Assembly: GCF_900129005.1 (NCBI RefSeq)
Contig: NZ_FQUN01000025.1
Span: forward strand, 1-64,000
Length of the DNA: 64,000 nucleotides
Reading direction: 5' to 3'
From: Leeuwenhoekiella marinoflava DSM 3653
Lineage (GTDB): Bacteria; Bacteroidota; Bacteroidia; Flavobacteriales; Flavobacteriaceae
The stretch's first letter is position 1, and each line of letters begins with the position of its first letter. The translations under genes and the position numbers were made by a program. A model generated the notes under the pieces. It did no database searches. It was not told the DNA's origin and was given only the letters and a program-made list of their open reading frames with translations. Positions 52,226 to 61,390 of this stretch are shown here, in pieces.

Positions 52226-52618
52226 TTAAAGCAAATTTCGAACAAGCCAGAAGATGATTATTATAGACAAAACAATCCAAATGGCTGATGTTCCATACAG
52301 TGTTTTTCGAATTTGAATAAGCTTGCTATTACAATTATTCTTTAAATCTAAAAAAGCGCCAAAGCCTATGTAAGGTAAAGCAATCAAAAACAATGCGTTT
52401 TTGTCAAGCGCAAGTGCTATATTTCCATTTAGCAAATGATGTAGCGCTCTTTGGGAGCCACAGCCGGGACATAAAAACCCAGTTAATGTGTGAAAAGGGC
52501 ATTTGGGGAAAAAGCCTACTTCCAGCGGATTGTATGTTTTGTAAATATAGGCGGCAGATACTATTAAAAATGCACTGCCTATATAGATTAATTGCTTAAA
52601 ACTGACTACTGGCAACAC
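52226..52618 (-). CDS. DUF2752 membrane protein
   Basis: A 130-residue membrane protein of DUF2752. The family motif FHTLTGFLCPGCGSQRALHH (CPxCG, about residues 40-60) follows the first helix, and two more helices follow (DKNALFLIALPYIGFGAFLD; GTSAIWIVLSIIIIFWLVRN). Function unknown; the Cys pair could bind metal. Its ATG lies inside the end of the upstream CD225 gene (23-bp overlap in another frame), so translation of the two is coupled. This pairing is common in Bacteroidota. Confidence 0.88.
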   Translation of the reverse strand: MLPVVSFKQLIYIGSAFLIVSAAYIYKTYNPLEVGFFPKCPFHTLTGFLCPGCGSQRALHHLLNGNIALALDKNALFLIALPYIGFGAFLDLKNNCNSKLIQIRKTLYGTSAIWIVLSIIIIFWLVRNLL

Positions 52619-52865
52619 CTACAACAATTAGAATTACATATAAGAATGCAAAGCTTAGAGCTACTACAGCGCTTACAATTGTCCATTTTTTGGCTTCTTT
52701 TGAAGCACGTTCTGCGCCTTCAATATCGCCTGCATAAAAACGAGACTCAACTTTAGCAGCGTTAACAATACCTGCAATGCCAAAAGGCAAGCAGCACAAA
52801 ACAGTAGCTAAAATAGATTCAACGAGCCAAGTCTTAGGAGGTCTTTGGTTGTTTAAATTTTCCAA
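52596..52865 (-). CDS. CD225/dispanin-family membrane protein
   Basis: An 89-residue two-helix protein of the CD225/dispanin family, whose animal members are the interferon-induced IFITM proteins. The hallmark CCLPFGIAGIVNAAKVESRF with the double Cys and the loop to AKKWTIVSAVV are present. Bacterial roles are unknown. The C-terminal end overlaps the start of the DUF2752 gene. Confidence 0.9.
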   Translation of the reverse strand: MENLNNQRPPKTWLVESILATVLCCLPFGIAGIVNAAKVESRFYAGDIEGAERASKEAKKWTIVSAVVALSFAFLYVILIVVGVASSQF

Positions 52866-52932
52866 GATTTTATTGATTTAGATTAATTTTTAAAATTATT
52901 CATTTTACTTCATATAAATATAGACTAACACA

Positions 52933-52965
52933 AAAAGTCCTTTAGTGTGATACCAAAGGACTTTT
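52933..52965. terminator. Terminator of acs
   Basis: A perfect 11-bp stem (52933-52943 with 52955-52965) with flanking A- and T-runs. Confidence 0.85.
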
Positions 52966-52989
52966 AAAGCTTAAAAAATGAAGAATGCT

Positions 52990-54900
52990 TTATTTAATCA
53001 CATTATCCATCACTTCCTGAACAATTTCAGGATTCAATAAGGTGCTGGTGTCTCCAAGGTTTGACGTGTCATTAGAAGCAATTTTACGCAGAATACGACG
53101 CATAATTTTACCACTTCGTGTTTTAGGAAGTCCGCTTGTAAACTGAATTTTATCAAGCTTAGCAATAGGACCAATTCGGTCTGAAATCAACTGATTGATC
53201 TCTTTTCTCAAATTGTCTTGATTTCTGCTTTCGCCGGTTTCTTTTAGAATCACATAACCGTAAAGCGCGTTTCCTTTCACATCGTGAGGATACCCAACAA
53301 TAGCACTTTCTGCTACAGCAGGGTGCTCGTTAATAGCATCTTCAATTGGAGCGGTACCTAGGTTATGACCACTTACAATAACCACATCATCCACACGACC
53401 GGTAATCCTGTAATAACCGACACTGTCTCTTAAAGCACCGTCACCGGTGAAGTACATATTTTTAAATGCTGAAAAATAGGTGTCTTTATAACGCTGATGA
53501 TTTCCCCAAATGGTTCTTGCCATTGAAGGCCACGGAAATTTGATGCACAATCTACCATCTACCTGATTACCTTTAATCTCTTTACCTTCTTCATCCATTA
53601 GAGCCGGTTGAATTCCCGGTAGCGGAAGCGTTGCAAAAGTGGGTATTGCAGGAGTCGAGTAAGGAATAGGAGATATCATGATTCCTCCGGTTTCGGTTTG
53701 CCACCAAGTATCTACGATAGGACAATTTCTCTTTCCTATATTTTCGTCATACCAATGCCATGCTTCCTCATTAATAGGTTCACCTACGGTTCCTAAAACT
53801 TTTAAAGAAGACAGGTCATATTTTTCTACATACTCCAGTTTTTCTTTTCCTAAAGCGCGTATTGCAGTAGGTGCTGTATAAAACTGAGTTACTTTGTGCT
53901 TTTCTACAATTTCCCAAAAACGCCCGTAATCAGGATAACTGGGAACACCTTCAAACATTACTGTTGTAGCGCCGTTAGCTAACGGCCCATAAACTATGTA
54001 ACTGTGGCCGGTGATCCAACCGATGTCTGCTGTACACCAATAGACATCATCTTCTCGATATTGAAATACGTTCTTGAACGTAAATGCAGAATACACCATA
54101 TAGCCGGCAGTGGTGTGTACCATACCTTTTGGTGTGCCGGTAGAACCAGAAGTATATAAGATGAATAAAGGATCTTCAGCGTCCATAATTTCTGGATCGC
54201 AAAAAGCTTCAGCATTATCGAGCAAAGGTTGCAACCATTTGTCGCGACCTTCTTGTAGTTTAATATCAGAATTGATGCGTTTTACAACCAGTACATGTTC
54301 TACACAATCGCATTTTTTGAGACCTTCATCTACAATACCTTTAAGGTCTATTGTTTTGCTTCCGCGGAAAGAACCGTCGCTCGTGATAACCATTTTGCAG
54401 TCTGAATCATTAATTCGCGTTGCAAGAGCAGTTGAAGAAAACCCTGCAAATACTACAGAATGTATGGCTCCAATACGCGCACAAGCCAACACTGAAACCG
54501 CAAGTTCTGGGATCATAGGTAAGTAGATACAAACACGGTCTCCTTTTTTTATGCCTTGGGATTTAAGCACATTTGCCATTTTACAAACTCGATCGTGGAG
54601 TTCGTTATAGGTTATGTGTACTGCTTTTTCTTTAGGATCGTTGGGTTCAAAAAGTATAGCCGTTTTATCACCACGCGTACGCAGATGGCGGTCAATACAG
54701 TTTTCGGTAATGTTGAGTTTTGCGCCTTCAAACCATTTAAATTCGGGTTTGTCAAAGTCGTAACTCAATACGTTATCCCAGCGTTTGTGCCACATAAAAT
54801 GCTCTTCAGCAATTTCTTCCCAGTAGCTTTCAGGATTTCTTACAGATTTACGATATACTTGAAAATATTCTTCTAAGTGTTTTATATGGTAATTACTCAT
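52990..54900 (-). CDS. acs: Acetate-CoA ligase
   Basis: A 636-residue AMP-forming acetyl-CoA synthetase: acetate + ATP + CoA gives acetyl-CoA. The P-loop-like motif YTSGSTGTPKGMVHT, DIGWITGHSYIVYGPL, the adenylate motif TWWQTETGG and YFTGDGALRD are present; the C-terminal SGLPKTRSGKIMRR carries the Lys that Pat-type acetylation usually silences. It lies 111 bp downstream of a cation:acetate symporter-like gene on the same strand, thus forming an acetate-use unit. Confidence 0.96.
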   Translation of the reverse strand: MSNYHIKHLEEYFQVYRKSVRNPESYWEEIAEEHFMWHKRWDNVLSYDFDKPEFKWFEGAKLNITENCIDRHLRTRGDKTAILFEPNDPKEKAVHITYNELHDRVCKMANVLKSQGIKKGDRVCIYLPMIPELAVSVLACARIGAIHSVVFAGFSSTALATRINDSDCKMVITSDGSFRGSKTIDLKGIVDEGLKKCDCVEHVLVVKRINSDIKLQEGRDKWLQPLLDNAEAFCDPEIMDAEDPLFILYTSGSTGTPKGMVHTTAGYMVYSAFTFKNVFQYREDDVYWCTADIGWITGHSYIVYGPLANGATTVMFEGVPSYPDYGRFWEIVEKHKVTQFYTAPTAIRALGKEKLEYVEKYDLSSLKVLGTVGEPINEEAWHWYDENIGKRNCPIVDTWWQTETGGIMISPIPYSTPAIPTFATLPLPGIQPALMDEEGKEIKGNQVDGRLCIKFPWPSMARTIWGNHQRYKDTYFSAFKNMYFTGDGALRDSVGYYRITGRVDDVVIVSGHNLGTAPIEDAINEHPAVAESAIVGYPHDVKGNALYGYVILKETGESRNQDNLRKEINQLISDRIGPIAKLDKIQFTSGLPKTRSGKIMRRILRKIASNDTSNLGDTSTLLNPEIVQEVMDNVIK

Positions 54901-55011
54901 AGTTGAATTAGGATTGTTCTTATAATCTTCTATAAAATTACTAAATCGTTATCGGTTTGCATTTGAACAATTCTGCATTTGAATTAATTTTTTTGTTAAA
55001 CTTCTATCACA

Positions 55012-56784
55012 TTAATGACTCTGTGCTTCACCGGCTCCACTGGGTATACGTATGCTTTCTACAATTTTTAGAACACTTTTTGGTGGGGCAGGAGTTAATC
55101 TCGATATAATTACTGAAATAATGACGTTGATAAACATAGCAACCGTACCAAAACCTTCAGGCGAAGTGCCAAACCACCATTTTGATTCCGGGAGTGGTTC
55201 TAAAACACCAATCAATCCGGTTTTAAATCGAATCATATAAAAGAGCATCAAAATAATACCTACTACCATTCCGCTAATGGCACCTTGTTTATTCATTCGT
55301 TTATCAAAAATTCCCAGAACTATAGCAGGAAAAAAGGATGCAGCAGCAAGTCCAAAAGCTAGCGCCACAACAGCTGCAACAAACCCTGGTGGATAAATAC
55401 CAAAAAGACCTGCAACGATAACCGCAACTAAGATACTTAGACGGGCGGCTAATAATTCTCCTTTATCAGAAATATCGGGTTTCAATTGTTTTTTGATCAA
55501 ATCGTGAGATACAGAAGTTGAAATCACAAGCAGCAAGCCTGCAGCAGTAGATAGCGCAGCAGCCAGACCGCCAGCCGCAACAAGTGCAATTACCCAAGCA
55601 GGAAGCTGTGCTATTTCAGGGTTTGCAAGTACCATAATATCGCGGTCCACGTAAAGTTCGTTAGTTTCGGTTGAAGCATTTACAATAATGCGTTCGCCAT
55701 TTGCGCCGCGTTCTTCTGTAAACTCAGGCTTACCGGTAGTGGCTTCTCCATTTACATATTGAATTTTTCCATCTTCATTTTTATCAGACCAGGCGATGAG
55801 TCCCATGTTTTCCCAGTTCTTAAACCATTCTGGCATGGTAGAATATTCCTGATTACTAACTGTCTCAATTAAATTGGTACGCGCAAATACCGAAACGGCC
55901 GGGGCTGTGGTATATAAAATAGCAATAAGCAATAAGGCGTATCCTGCAGATTTACGCGCATCTTTTACATTAGGAACGGTAAAAAACCGAACAATCACGT
56001 GAGGTAAACCAGCGGTACCTGCCATCAATGCAAGGGTAATTGCAAATACATCCCAAGTGGATTTTGATCCTTCAGTATATTCTTTAAATCCCAGTTGTGT
56101 ATGCAGATTGTCTAGCTTTTCAAGAAGATAGGTGCCGTCTTCCACGCGTCCTCCCATCCCAATTTGTGGGATAATACTCCCGGTCATTTGTATCGAAATA
56201 AAAATAGCGGGCACCATAAAAGCAAAGATCAACACACAATACTGAGCAACTTGTGTATACGTGATACCTTTCATTCCGCCTAAAAAAGCAAAAACAAGAA
56301 CCACTGCCATCCCGATGATCACACCGGTTGTAATTTCAACCTGAAGAAATTGGGAGAAGACAATACCCACACCGCGCATTTGCCCGGCAACATAGGTAAA
56401 TGAAACAATGAGCGCACAGATCACCGCAACGGTACGTGCTGTATTGGAGTAATAGCGATCGCCAATGAAATCAGGCACGGTGAACTTGCCAAACTTGCGC
56501 AGATAGGGAGCGAGTAATAATGCGAGTAACACATAACCTCCGGTCCATCCCATCAAATAGACAGAACCGTCATAACCTGCAAAAGAAATAATACCGGCCA
56601 TGGAGATAAACGATGCGGCACTCATCCAGTCTGCGGCGGTTGCCATACCATTAGCTAAAGGTGAAACGCCACCACCAGCGACATAAAATTCTTTGGTAGA
56701 ACCGGCACGAGCCCAAATAGCAATACCAAAATAAAGGGCAAAAGAGATGCCTACTAAAATCCATGTCCAGAGTTGAACGCTCAT
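55012..56784 (-). CDS. Sodium:solute symporter (ActP-like cation:acetate type)
   Basis: A 590-residue SSS-family transporter with about 13 helices. Near the start, FYVAGGGVSPLANGMATAAD and MSAASFISMAGIISFAGYDG are the typical SSS segments; AGTAGLPHVIVRFFTVPNVK and GGLAAALSTAAGLLLVISTS come later. A loop of about 90 residues (ENMGLIAWSDKNEDGKIQYV) is characteristic of the subgroup that works with a DUF4212 small subunit. That small subunit is encoded 79 bp upstream, and acs follows, so acetate or a similar short acid is the likely substrate. Confidence 0.93.
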   Translation of the reverse strand: MSVQLWTWILVGISFALYFGIAIWARAGSTKEFYVAGGGVSPLANGMATAADWMSAASFISMAGIISFAGYDGSVYLMGWTGGYVLLALLLAPYLRKFGKFTVPDFIGDRYYSNTARTVAVICALIVSFTYVAGQMRGVGIVFSQFLQVEITTGVIIGMAVVLVFAFLGGMKGITYTQVAQYCVLIFAFMVPAIFISIQMTGSIIPQIGMGGRVEDGTYLLEKLDNLHTQLGFKEYTEGSKSTWDVFAITLALMAGTAGLPHVIVRFFTVPNVKDARKSAGYALLLIAILYTTAPAVSVFARTNLIETVSNQEYSTMPEWFKNWENMGLIAWSDKNEDGKIQYVNGEATTGKPEFTEERGANGERIIVNASTETNELYVDRDIMVLANPEIAQLPAWVIALVAAGGLAAALSTAAGLLLVISTSVSHDLIKKQLKPDISDKGELLAARLSILVAVIVAGLFGIYPPGFVAAVVALAFGLAAASFFPAIVLGIFDKRMNKQGAISGMVVGIILMLFYMIRFKTGLIGVLEPLPESKWWFGTSPEGFGTVAMFINVIISVIISRLTPAPPKSVLKIVESIRIPSGAGEAQSH

Positions 56785-56863
56785 AATTTAGGTTATTTAA
56801 TTAGTTAGAAAGCAAATTTGTTTAAAACAAAAAGAATAGTAATCGATTGTATTTGTGATGAAA

Positions 56864-57124
56864 TCAGTTGTCGATATATCCATATTTTTTATCCAAACGA
56901 TTCATTAGATACATGTAGAGAAAGATGAGCACAACAAAAACATAGATGCTTCCTTGCTGGGCAAACCAAAATCCTAGTTTGAATCCGCCTAAACTATATC
57001 GATTGAGAAAGTCTTTAAGAAGAATGCCACAGCCAAAAGAAACTGCAAACCATACGAAGAGTAGAATACTAAGATATTTAATGTTTTGGCGCCAGTAGGC
57101 TTTGTGTTTTTCGATTTTTGACAT
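56864..57124 (-). CDS. DUF4212 small subunit of a sodium:solute symporter
   Basis: An 86-residue two-helix protein. The family pattern is complete: HKAYWRQNIKYLSILLFVWF, FGCGILL and LGFWFAQQGSIYVFVVLIFL, ending in a charged cytoplasmic tail. DUF4212 proteins are found directly before SSS transporters such as the next gene and are believed to be their small subunits. Confidence 0.92.
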   Translation of the reverse strand: MSKIEKHKAYWRQNIKYLSILLFVWFAVSFGCGILLKDFLNRYSLGGFKLGFWFAQQGSIYVFVVLIFLYMYLMNRLDKKYGYIDN

Positions 57125-57214
57125 GCTTGTTGTTTAAAAATGATTACGAATATAGTAGATAAAGTCTTAAATAGTTACCTGCACCTGCCTGTATTTGTGA
57201 TTATTGAAAAAAAA

Positions 57215-57234
57215 CCCGGTGCGTTAGCACCGGG
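57215..57234 (-). terminator. Terminator of the Ca-independent beta-type lipoprotein gene
   Basis: An 8-bp perfect stem (57215-57222 with 57227-57234), GTTA/TAAC loop; on the minus strand followed by eight T. Confidence 0.85.
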
Positions 57235-57256
57235 CTGACTTTAAGTCGAATATTGT

Positions 57257-57796
57257 TTAGATAGCGTCAACTGTTACTTTAACATCTGCAGTTACACGAA
57301 CAGTAAAAGTTACTGGAGCAGCAGATACAGTTCCTGATGCACTAAGTGTTGCCGTTGCACCACTTTTTAAATCTGCTTCAAAAGCATCAACTAAAGATTG
57401 ATCTACTTCAATCTCATAAACAGTTCCTGCATTAGCAGCAGTAGTTAAATTAACCGTAGTACCGTCAGTAGCTTGAAACCATGGGTAAGTGCTACTTTGA
57501 GCAGTAAAACTACCTGATGCGATCACATCTGCAGTGCCAGTTACACTAACAATCTCGTATGTAAGTTTTGTGATTTGTAAGTCTTCTATTTTATCAAGGT
57601 TGTCTTGAACATCATCATCATCTATACTGATAGAAGCACTTTCTGAAAAAGTGGTTTCTCCCTCAGCAATACTAATTACTAAATCTTCAGTGATAGTAGT
57701 GTCAACATCTATTTTAGTTAATTCATCTACTGCATCACAAGCATTAAATGCAAAAGCAAAAATGGTAAGGGCAAAAAAGGTGGTAATTTTTTTCAT
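57257..57796 (-). CDS. Lipoprotein of unknown function, beta-rich and acidic
   Basis: A 179-residue lipoprotein, starting at ATG 57796 (MKKITTFFALTIFAFAFNAC, lipobox FNAC); a longer frame adds 12 unlikely residues. The mature part is rich in Thr, Ser, Val and Asp with alternating polar-hydrophobic pattern (ITEDLVISIAEGETTFSESA, SISIDDDDVQDNLDKIEDLQ, PVTFTVRVTADVKVTVDAI) and suggests a beta-sandwich. I know no family name. Single gene with own terminator. Confidence 0.7.
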   Translation of the reverse strand: MKKITTFFALTIFAFAFNACDAVDELTKIDVDTTITEDLVISIAEGETTFSESASISIDDDDVQDNLDKIEDLQITKLTYEIVSVTGTADVIASGSFTAQSSTYPWFQATDGTTVNLTTAANAGTVYEIEVDQSLVDAFEADLKSGATATLSASGTVSAAPVTFTVRVTADVKVTVDAI

Positions 57797-57911
57797 TTTA
57801 AGAATGTTAATAGTTTTAACAAAAATAAGCATAAATACCTATAAACCAATTTTTTATATGAAAAAGGGTGAAAATACCCTTCCGAGTGTTTAAAGTTTTG
57901 ATAATTAGCTG

Positions 57912-58814
57912 TTAAAAATAAATTTCCTGAGCTAGTCTATACGTGTTAGCGTGCGCTTCTATAATAATTTTAATATCTGGTGAGTAACCGCCACCCATGC
58001 TTACCTGTACGGGTATGTCGCTATCGCGGAAACAACTTAAAGCAAAATGATCTCGTTCTTTACAGCCTTCGGGTGTGCAGGAGAGTCGCCCTAGTTTATC
58101 GGTTTCTAAAATATCAACTCCGCTGAGGTAAAAAATAAAATCGGGATTTACCTGATCAATGAGTCGGGGTAGTATTTCTTTCAGTTTTGCTAGATAGAAA
58201 TCATCCCCACTTTTATCAGGAATCGCAATATCAAGATCTGAAACTTCTTTCTTAAACGGATAATTCCCCGAACCGTGCATACTGAATGTAAATACCGAGT
58301 CATCCCCTTGAAAAATCTGTGCAGTACCATTGCCCTGATGTACATCGAGATCTACAATGAGAATTTGTTGTGCCAAGTCTTTCGCCTGAAGATAGCGAGC
58401 AGCAATCGCCTGATCATTCAATAAACAAAAAGCTTCGCCATGATCACTGTAGGCGTGATGTGTACCACCGGCAATATTGAAAGCAATTCTATGTTCTAAA
58501 GCAAACTCACAACCTAACATCGTTCCTTGAGCAATGATCTGTTCCCGATCTACTAATTCCTGAGAAAGTGGAAAGCCGTTTTTGCGTATCGCTTTGCGAT
58601 CAAGATTGAGGTTTTTAAGATTGGTTACATACTCAGGAGTATGAACAGCGGTCAGGTATTTTTCTTCCGGAAAACCAGGTTTAAAAAAGTTGGCTTCATT
58701 ACACGTGCCTTCGTGCAATAACTGTTTTGGGAGCAGCTCATATTTTTCCATTGGGAAACGGTGTCCTTCAGGAAGTGGGTGTTTGTAAATGGGGTGATAC
58801 GCGATTTTAAGCAT
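57912..58814 (-). CDS. Histone-deacetylase-like hydrolase
   Basis: A 300-residue zinc hydrolase of the class I/II HDAC superfamily (bacterial members: AcuC and polyamine amidohydrolases). The active-site His pair is H119-H120 (GGTHHAYSDHGEAFCLLND), zinc ligands D157 and H159 (VDLDVHQGNGTA), and a later D in YLSGVDILETDKLG. It removes acyl groups from small molecules or proteins; given acs in the window an AcuC-like role (reactivation of acetylated Acs) is possible but not shown. The start overlaps the end of tex by 8 bp. Confidence 0.9.
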   Translation of the reverse strand: MLKIAYHPIYKHPLPEGHRFPMEKYELLPKQLLHEGTCNEANFFKPGFPEEKYLTAVHTPEYVTNLKNLNLDRKAIRKNGFPLSQELVDREQIIAQGTMLGCEFALEHRIAFNIAGGTHHAYSDHGEAFCLLNDQAIAARYLQAKDLAQQILIVDLDVHQGNGTAQIFQGDDSVFTFSMHGSGNYPFKKEVSDLDIAIPDKSGDDFYLAKLKEILPRLIDQVNPDFIFYLSGVDILETDKLGRLSCTPEGCKERDHFALSCFRDSDIPVQVSMGGGYSPDIKIIIEAHANTYRLAQEIYF

Positions 58815-60942
58815 TGAGTTTATGCAGTTTCAATTGAATACGCTTCCGCTTGATATCTACTTCAAGTACTTTAACTACAACTTGTTCTTGTAAGCTCACA
58901 TGTGCATTGACGTCGCTCACAAAACCATCGGCCAGATTAGAAATGTGAATTAAACCACTTTCTTTAATGCCGATATCAACAAAAGCTCCAAAATTAGTGA
59001 CGTTGTTTACAATCCCGGGAAGCAACTGACCAACTTCTAAATCTTCAATTTTTCGAATATTTTGATTAAAGGTAAAAGCTTTTGCCGGCTCACGTGGGTC
59101 AAGACCCGGTTTTTCGAGTTCGTCAAGAATATCTTTCAGCGTAGGCAATCCCACTTCCTCGGTCACAAAATCGCTGAGGTTGATTTTTTTTAATAAAGTC
59201 GTATTCCCAATGAGTTCACTCACGGAAACCTTCAGCTTACCTGCCATAGCTTCAACTACCTCATAACGCTCGGGATGCACGGCAGAATCGTCCAGTGGAT
59301 TTTTAGCCTGTTTAACACGCAAAAAACCGGCCGCCTGTTCAAAGGCTTTGGCGCCCAGTCGGGGCACATCGAGGATTTGATTTCGCGAAGCGAAAGCCCC
59401 GTTTTCATCCCGGTAGCTCACAATATTTTCGGCGAGTTTAGGCCCAATGCCCGAAACATAACTCAGCAGCGGTACACTGGCCGTATTGAGGTTAACGCCT
59501 ACGGTATTTACACAGCTTTCTACCACGCGGTCTAGTTCGTTTTTCAGTTTGGTCTGATCTACATCGTGCTGATATTGACCCACACCAATGGATTTTGCAT
59601 CAATCTTCACCAATTCTGCAAGTGGATCTGCAAGTCGACGGCCGATAGAAACCGCACCGCGAACGGTGACATCATAATTAGGAAATTCGTCACGGGCTAT
59701 TTTTGAAGCCGAATAAATAGAAGCTCCGGCCTCGCTAACTACAAAAACTTCAAGATCTCTGCTGAATTGCATCCGCTTTATAAATTGTTCGGTTTCCCGA
59801 CTGGCGGTTCCGTTTCCAATAGCGATAGCTTGTATCTTATGTGCATCTACCAGAAAACTGATTTTCCGCATCGCACCTTTCGTATCGTTTTTAGGCGGGT
59901 GCGGATAGATGGTTTCGTTATGTTGTAAACTGCCATTTTCATCCAAACAGACCACTTTACAGCCGGTTCTAAACCCGGGATCGAGGGCAAGAATGCGTTT
60001 TTCACCAAGTGGAGAACCCAGCAAAAGCTGGCGTAAGTTTTTAGCAAAAACCGAAATTGCTTCGGCATCTGCTTTTTCTTTTGCAGCACTTAGGGCTTCA
60101 TTGCTCAATGCCGGAAACAACAAACGCTTATAGGCATCTGCAACGGCCAACTCAATCTGTTTTCCACAAGCACCTTGTGAGTTAAGGAGTCGGTTCGCGA
60201 TGTTGTCTAAAGCGCGCTCGGTATCTATTTCAACTTTTATACGAATGAAACCCTCTTCTGCCGCACGAGATAAGGCCAAAAATCGATGCGAAGGAATGCG
60301 GTTTAGTGATTCTTCCCAGTCAAAATAGTCTTTATACTTCAGTGCTTTTTCATCGTCTTTTTTAGCCTTGATCAGTTTGGAAGTAATCTGACCAGAACGT
60401 GCTATCTGATTACGCAGATAATTACGAATGTCTGTACGTTCATTAATCCATTCGGCGATTATATGACGGGCAGCTTCAAGTGCATCTTCTGTTGAGGAAA
60501 TGTTCTTATTTAAAAACCGGGCAGCAGCACCTTTTAAATCGCGTGCATTTTGAGCCATAATGATCTTTGCTAGTGGCTCCAGACCGTTTTCACGGGCAGT
60601 ATCAGCTTTGGTTTTTCTTGATTTTTTATACGGAAGGTATAGGTCTTCTAAAACCGTTGCATCGGTTGTATTTTCAATCTCTTTCTGAAGTTCAGGTGTT
60701 AAAACTCCCTGCTCTTCTAAAGCTTTTAGGATGGTAGCTTTTCGTTTTTCTAAAGTTTCAAACTGCTCTTTAAATTTTACGATATCTCCGATTTGCACTT
60801 CGTCCAGATTGCCCGTGCGTTCTTTACGATAACGCGCTATAAACGGAATCGTCGCATCTTCTTCCAGCAGTTGCAGCGTGTTTTTGATACTGCTTTCGGA
60901 GAGGTTGGTTTGTGATTTTAGATAAGAGAGGATTGTGGGCAT
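58807..60942 (-). CDS. tex: Tex-family RNA-binding protein
   Basis: A 711-residue Tex protein, a conserved transcription-associated factor. Domains in order: N-terminal helical (IPFIARYRKERTGNLDEVQI), YqgF-like RNase H fold (RILALDPGFRTGCKVVCLDE, about 325-450), helix-hairpin-helix (SYVSGIGPKLAENIVSYRDE) and a C-terminal S1 domain (LPGIVNNVTNFGAFVDIGIK). It binds nucleic acids. The downstream HDAC-like gene overlaps by 8 bp. Confidence 0.95.
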   Translation of the reverse strand: MPTILSYLKSQTNLSESSIKNTLQLLEEDATIPFIARYRKERTGNLDEVQIGDIVKFKEQFETLEKRKATILKALEEQGVLTPELQKEIENTTDATVLEDLYLPYKKSRKTKADTARENGLEPLAKIIMAQNARDLKGAAARFLNKNISSTEDALEAARHIIAEWINERTDIRNYLRNQIARSGQITSKLIKAKKDDEKALKYKDYFDWEESLNRIPSHRFLALSRAAEEGFIRIKVEIDTERALDNIANRLLNSQGACGKQIELAVADAYKRLLFPALSNEALSAAKEKADAEAISVFAKNLRQLLLGSPLGEKRILALDPGFRTGCKVVCLDENGSLQHNETIYPHPPKNDTKGAMRKISFLVDAHKIQAIAIGNGTASRETEQFIKRMQFSRDLEVFVVSEAGASIYSASKIARDEFPNYDVTVRGAVSIGRRLADPLAELVKIDAKSIGVGQYQHDVDQTKLKNELDRVVESCVNTVGVNLNTASVPLLSYVSGIGPKLAENIVSYRDENGAFASRNQILDVPRLGAKAFEQAAGFLRVKQAKNPLDDSAVHPERYEVVEAMAGKLKVSVSELIGNTTLLKKINLSDFVTEEVGLPTLKDILDELEKPGLDPREPAKAFTFNQNIRKIEDLEVGQLLPGIVNNVTNFGAFVDIGIKESGLIHISNLADGFVSDVNAHVSLQEQVVVKVLEVDIKRKRIQLKLHKLNA

Positions 60943-60966
60943 GCTATCTGATATTATTTGGCGGGT

Positions 60967-61063
60967 GGCATCTCGTCCCGATTACTTTCGGGAGCGCTCA
61001 ATGTGGACTTTAGATCAAAATTGAGTCTAATTGATTGTCATGTCGAGCGCAGTCGAGACACTA
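60967..61063. repeat. Palindromic intergenic repeat, left copy
   Basis: A REP-like element: an outer arm around CATCTCG...GAGCGCTCAATGTG (with an inner TCCCGAT...TCGGGA hairpin), a core AGATCAAAATTGAGTC, and an inner arm TGTCATGTCGAGCGCAGTCGA. The right edge GACACTA includes the stop (minus-strand TAG) of the GIY-YIG gene in its -1 frame. It shares core, arm and edge with the copy at 61391-61476. Confidence 0.8.
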
Positions 61064-61377
61064 TTCCGTTTTATACTTATGATGTGTTGCATTTCTACAT
61101 TCTGCTAAAATTTGCAACAAATCATAGTCTACGTTGATTAAAGCGCTTTTCTTTTTAGCACTCCATTTCTTAACTTTTTTTTCTCAAAAAGAATAGCTTG
61201 ATTTACATTTCTAAAATCTTGCGAAAAAACCAAGTTTAAAGCTCTTCTATTAAATGTATAGCTTTCAGGATTTAGTTCAGAATTATGTTGATTTATACGG
61301 GATTCTAAAATATTAGTCAACCCAGTATAATAAGAGCCATCTGAACATTTCAATATATAAACAAAATACGTTTTCAT
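61061..61377 (-). pseudogene. GIY-YIG nuclease, split at an A-AAA-AAG slippery site (frameshifted or -1 programmed)
   Basis: A small stand-alone GIY-YIG protein. From ATG 61377 the 0-frame gives YFVYILKCSDGSYYTGLTN (GIY-YIG core with Tyr7 and YTG), RINQHN with the catalytic-helix Arg, and FEKKK, then ends at 61138 after a non-family tail (79 residues). The expected C-terminal motif of this family (KKWSxKKKxALI) is found intact in the -1 frame directly after a run of eight A: the frame passes through A-AAA-AAG (61174-61180) and continues VKKWSAKKKSALINVDYDLL to TAG at 61061, giving 105 residues. Either an indel in the A-run has broken the gene, or slippage makes both products. Confidence 0.8.
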
Positions 61378-61390
61378 ATATAAAATTTTA

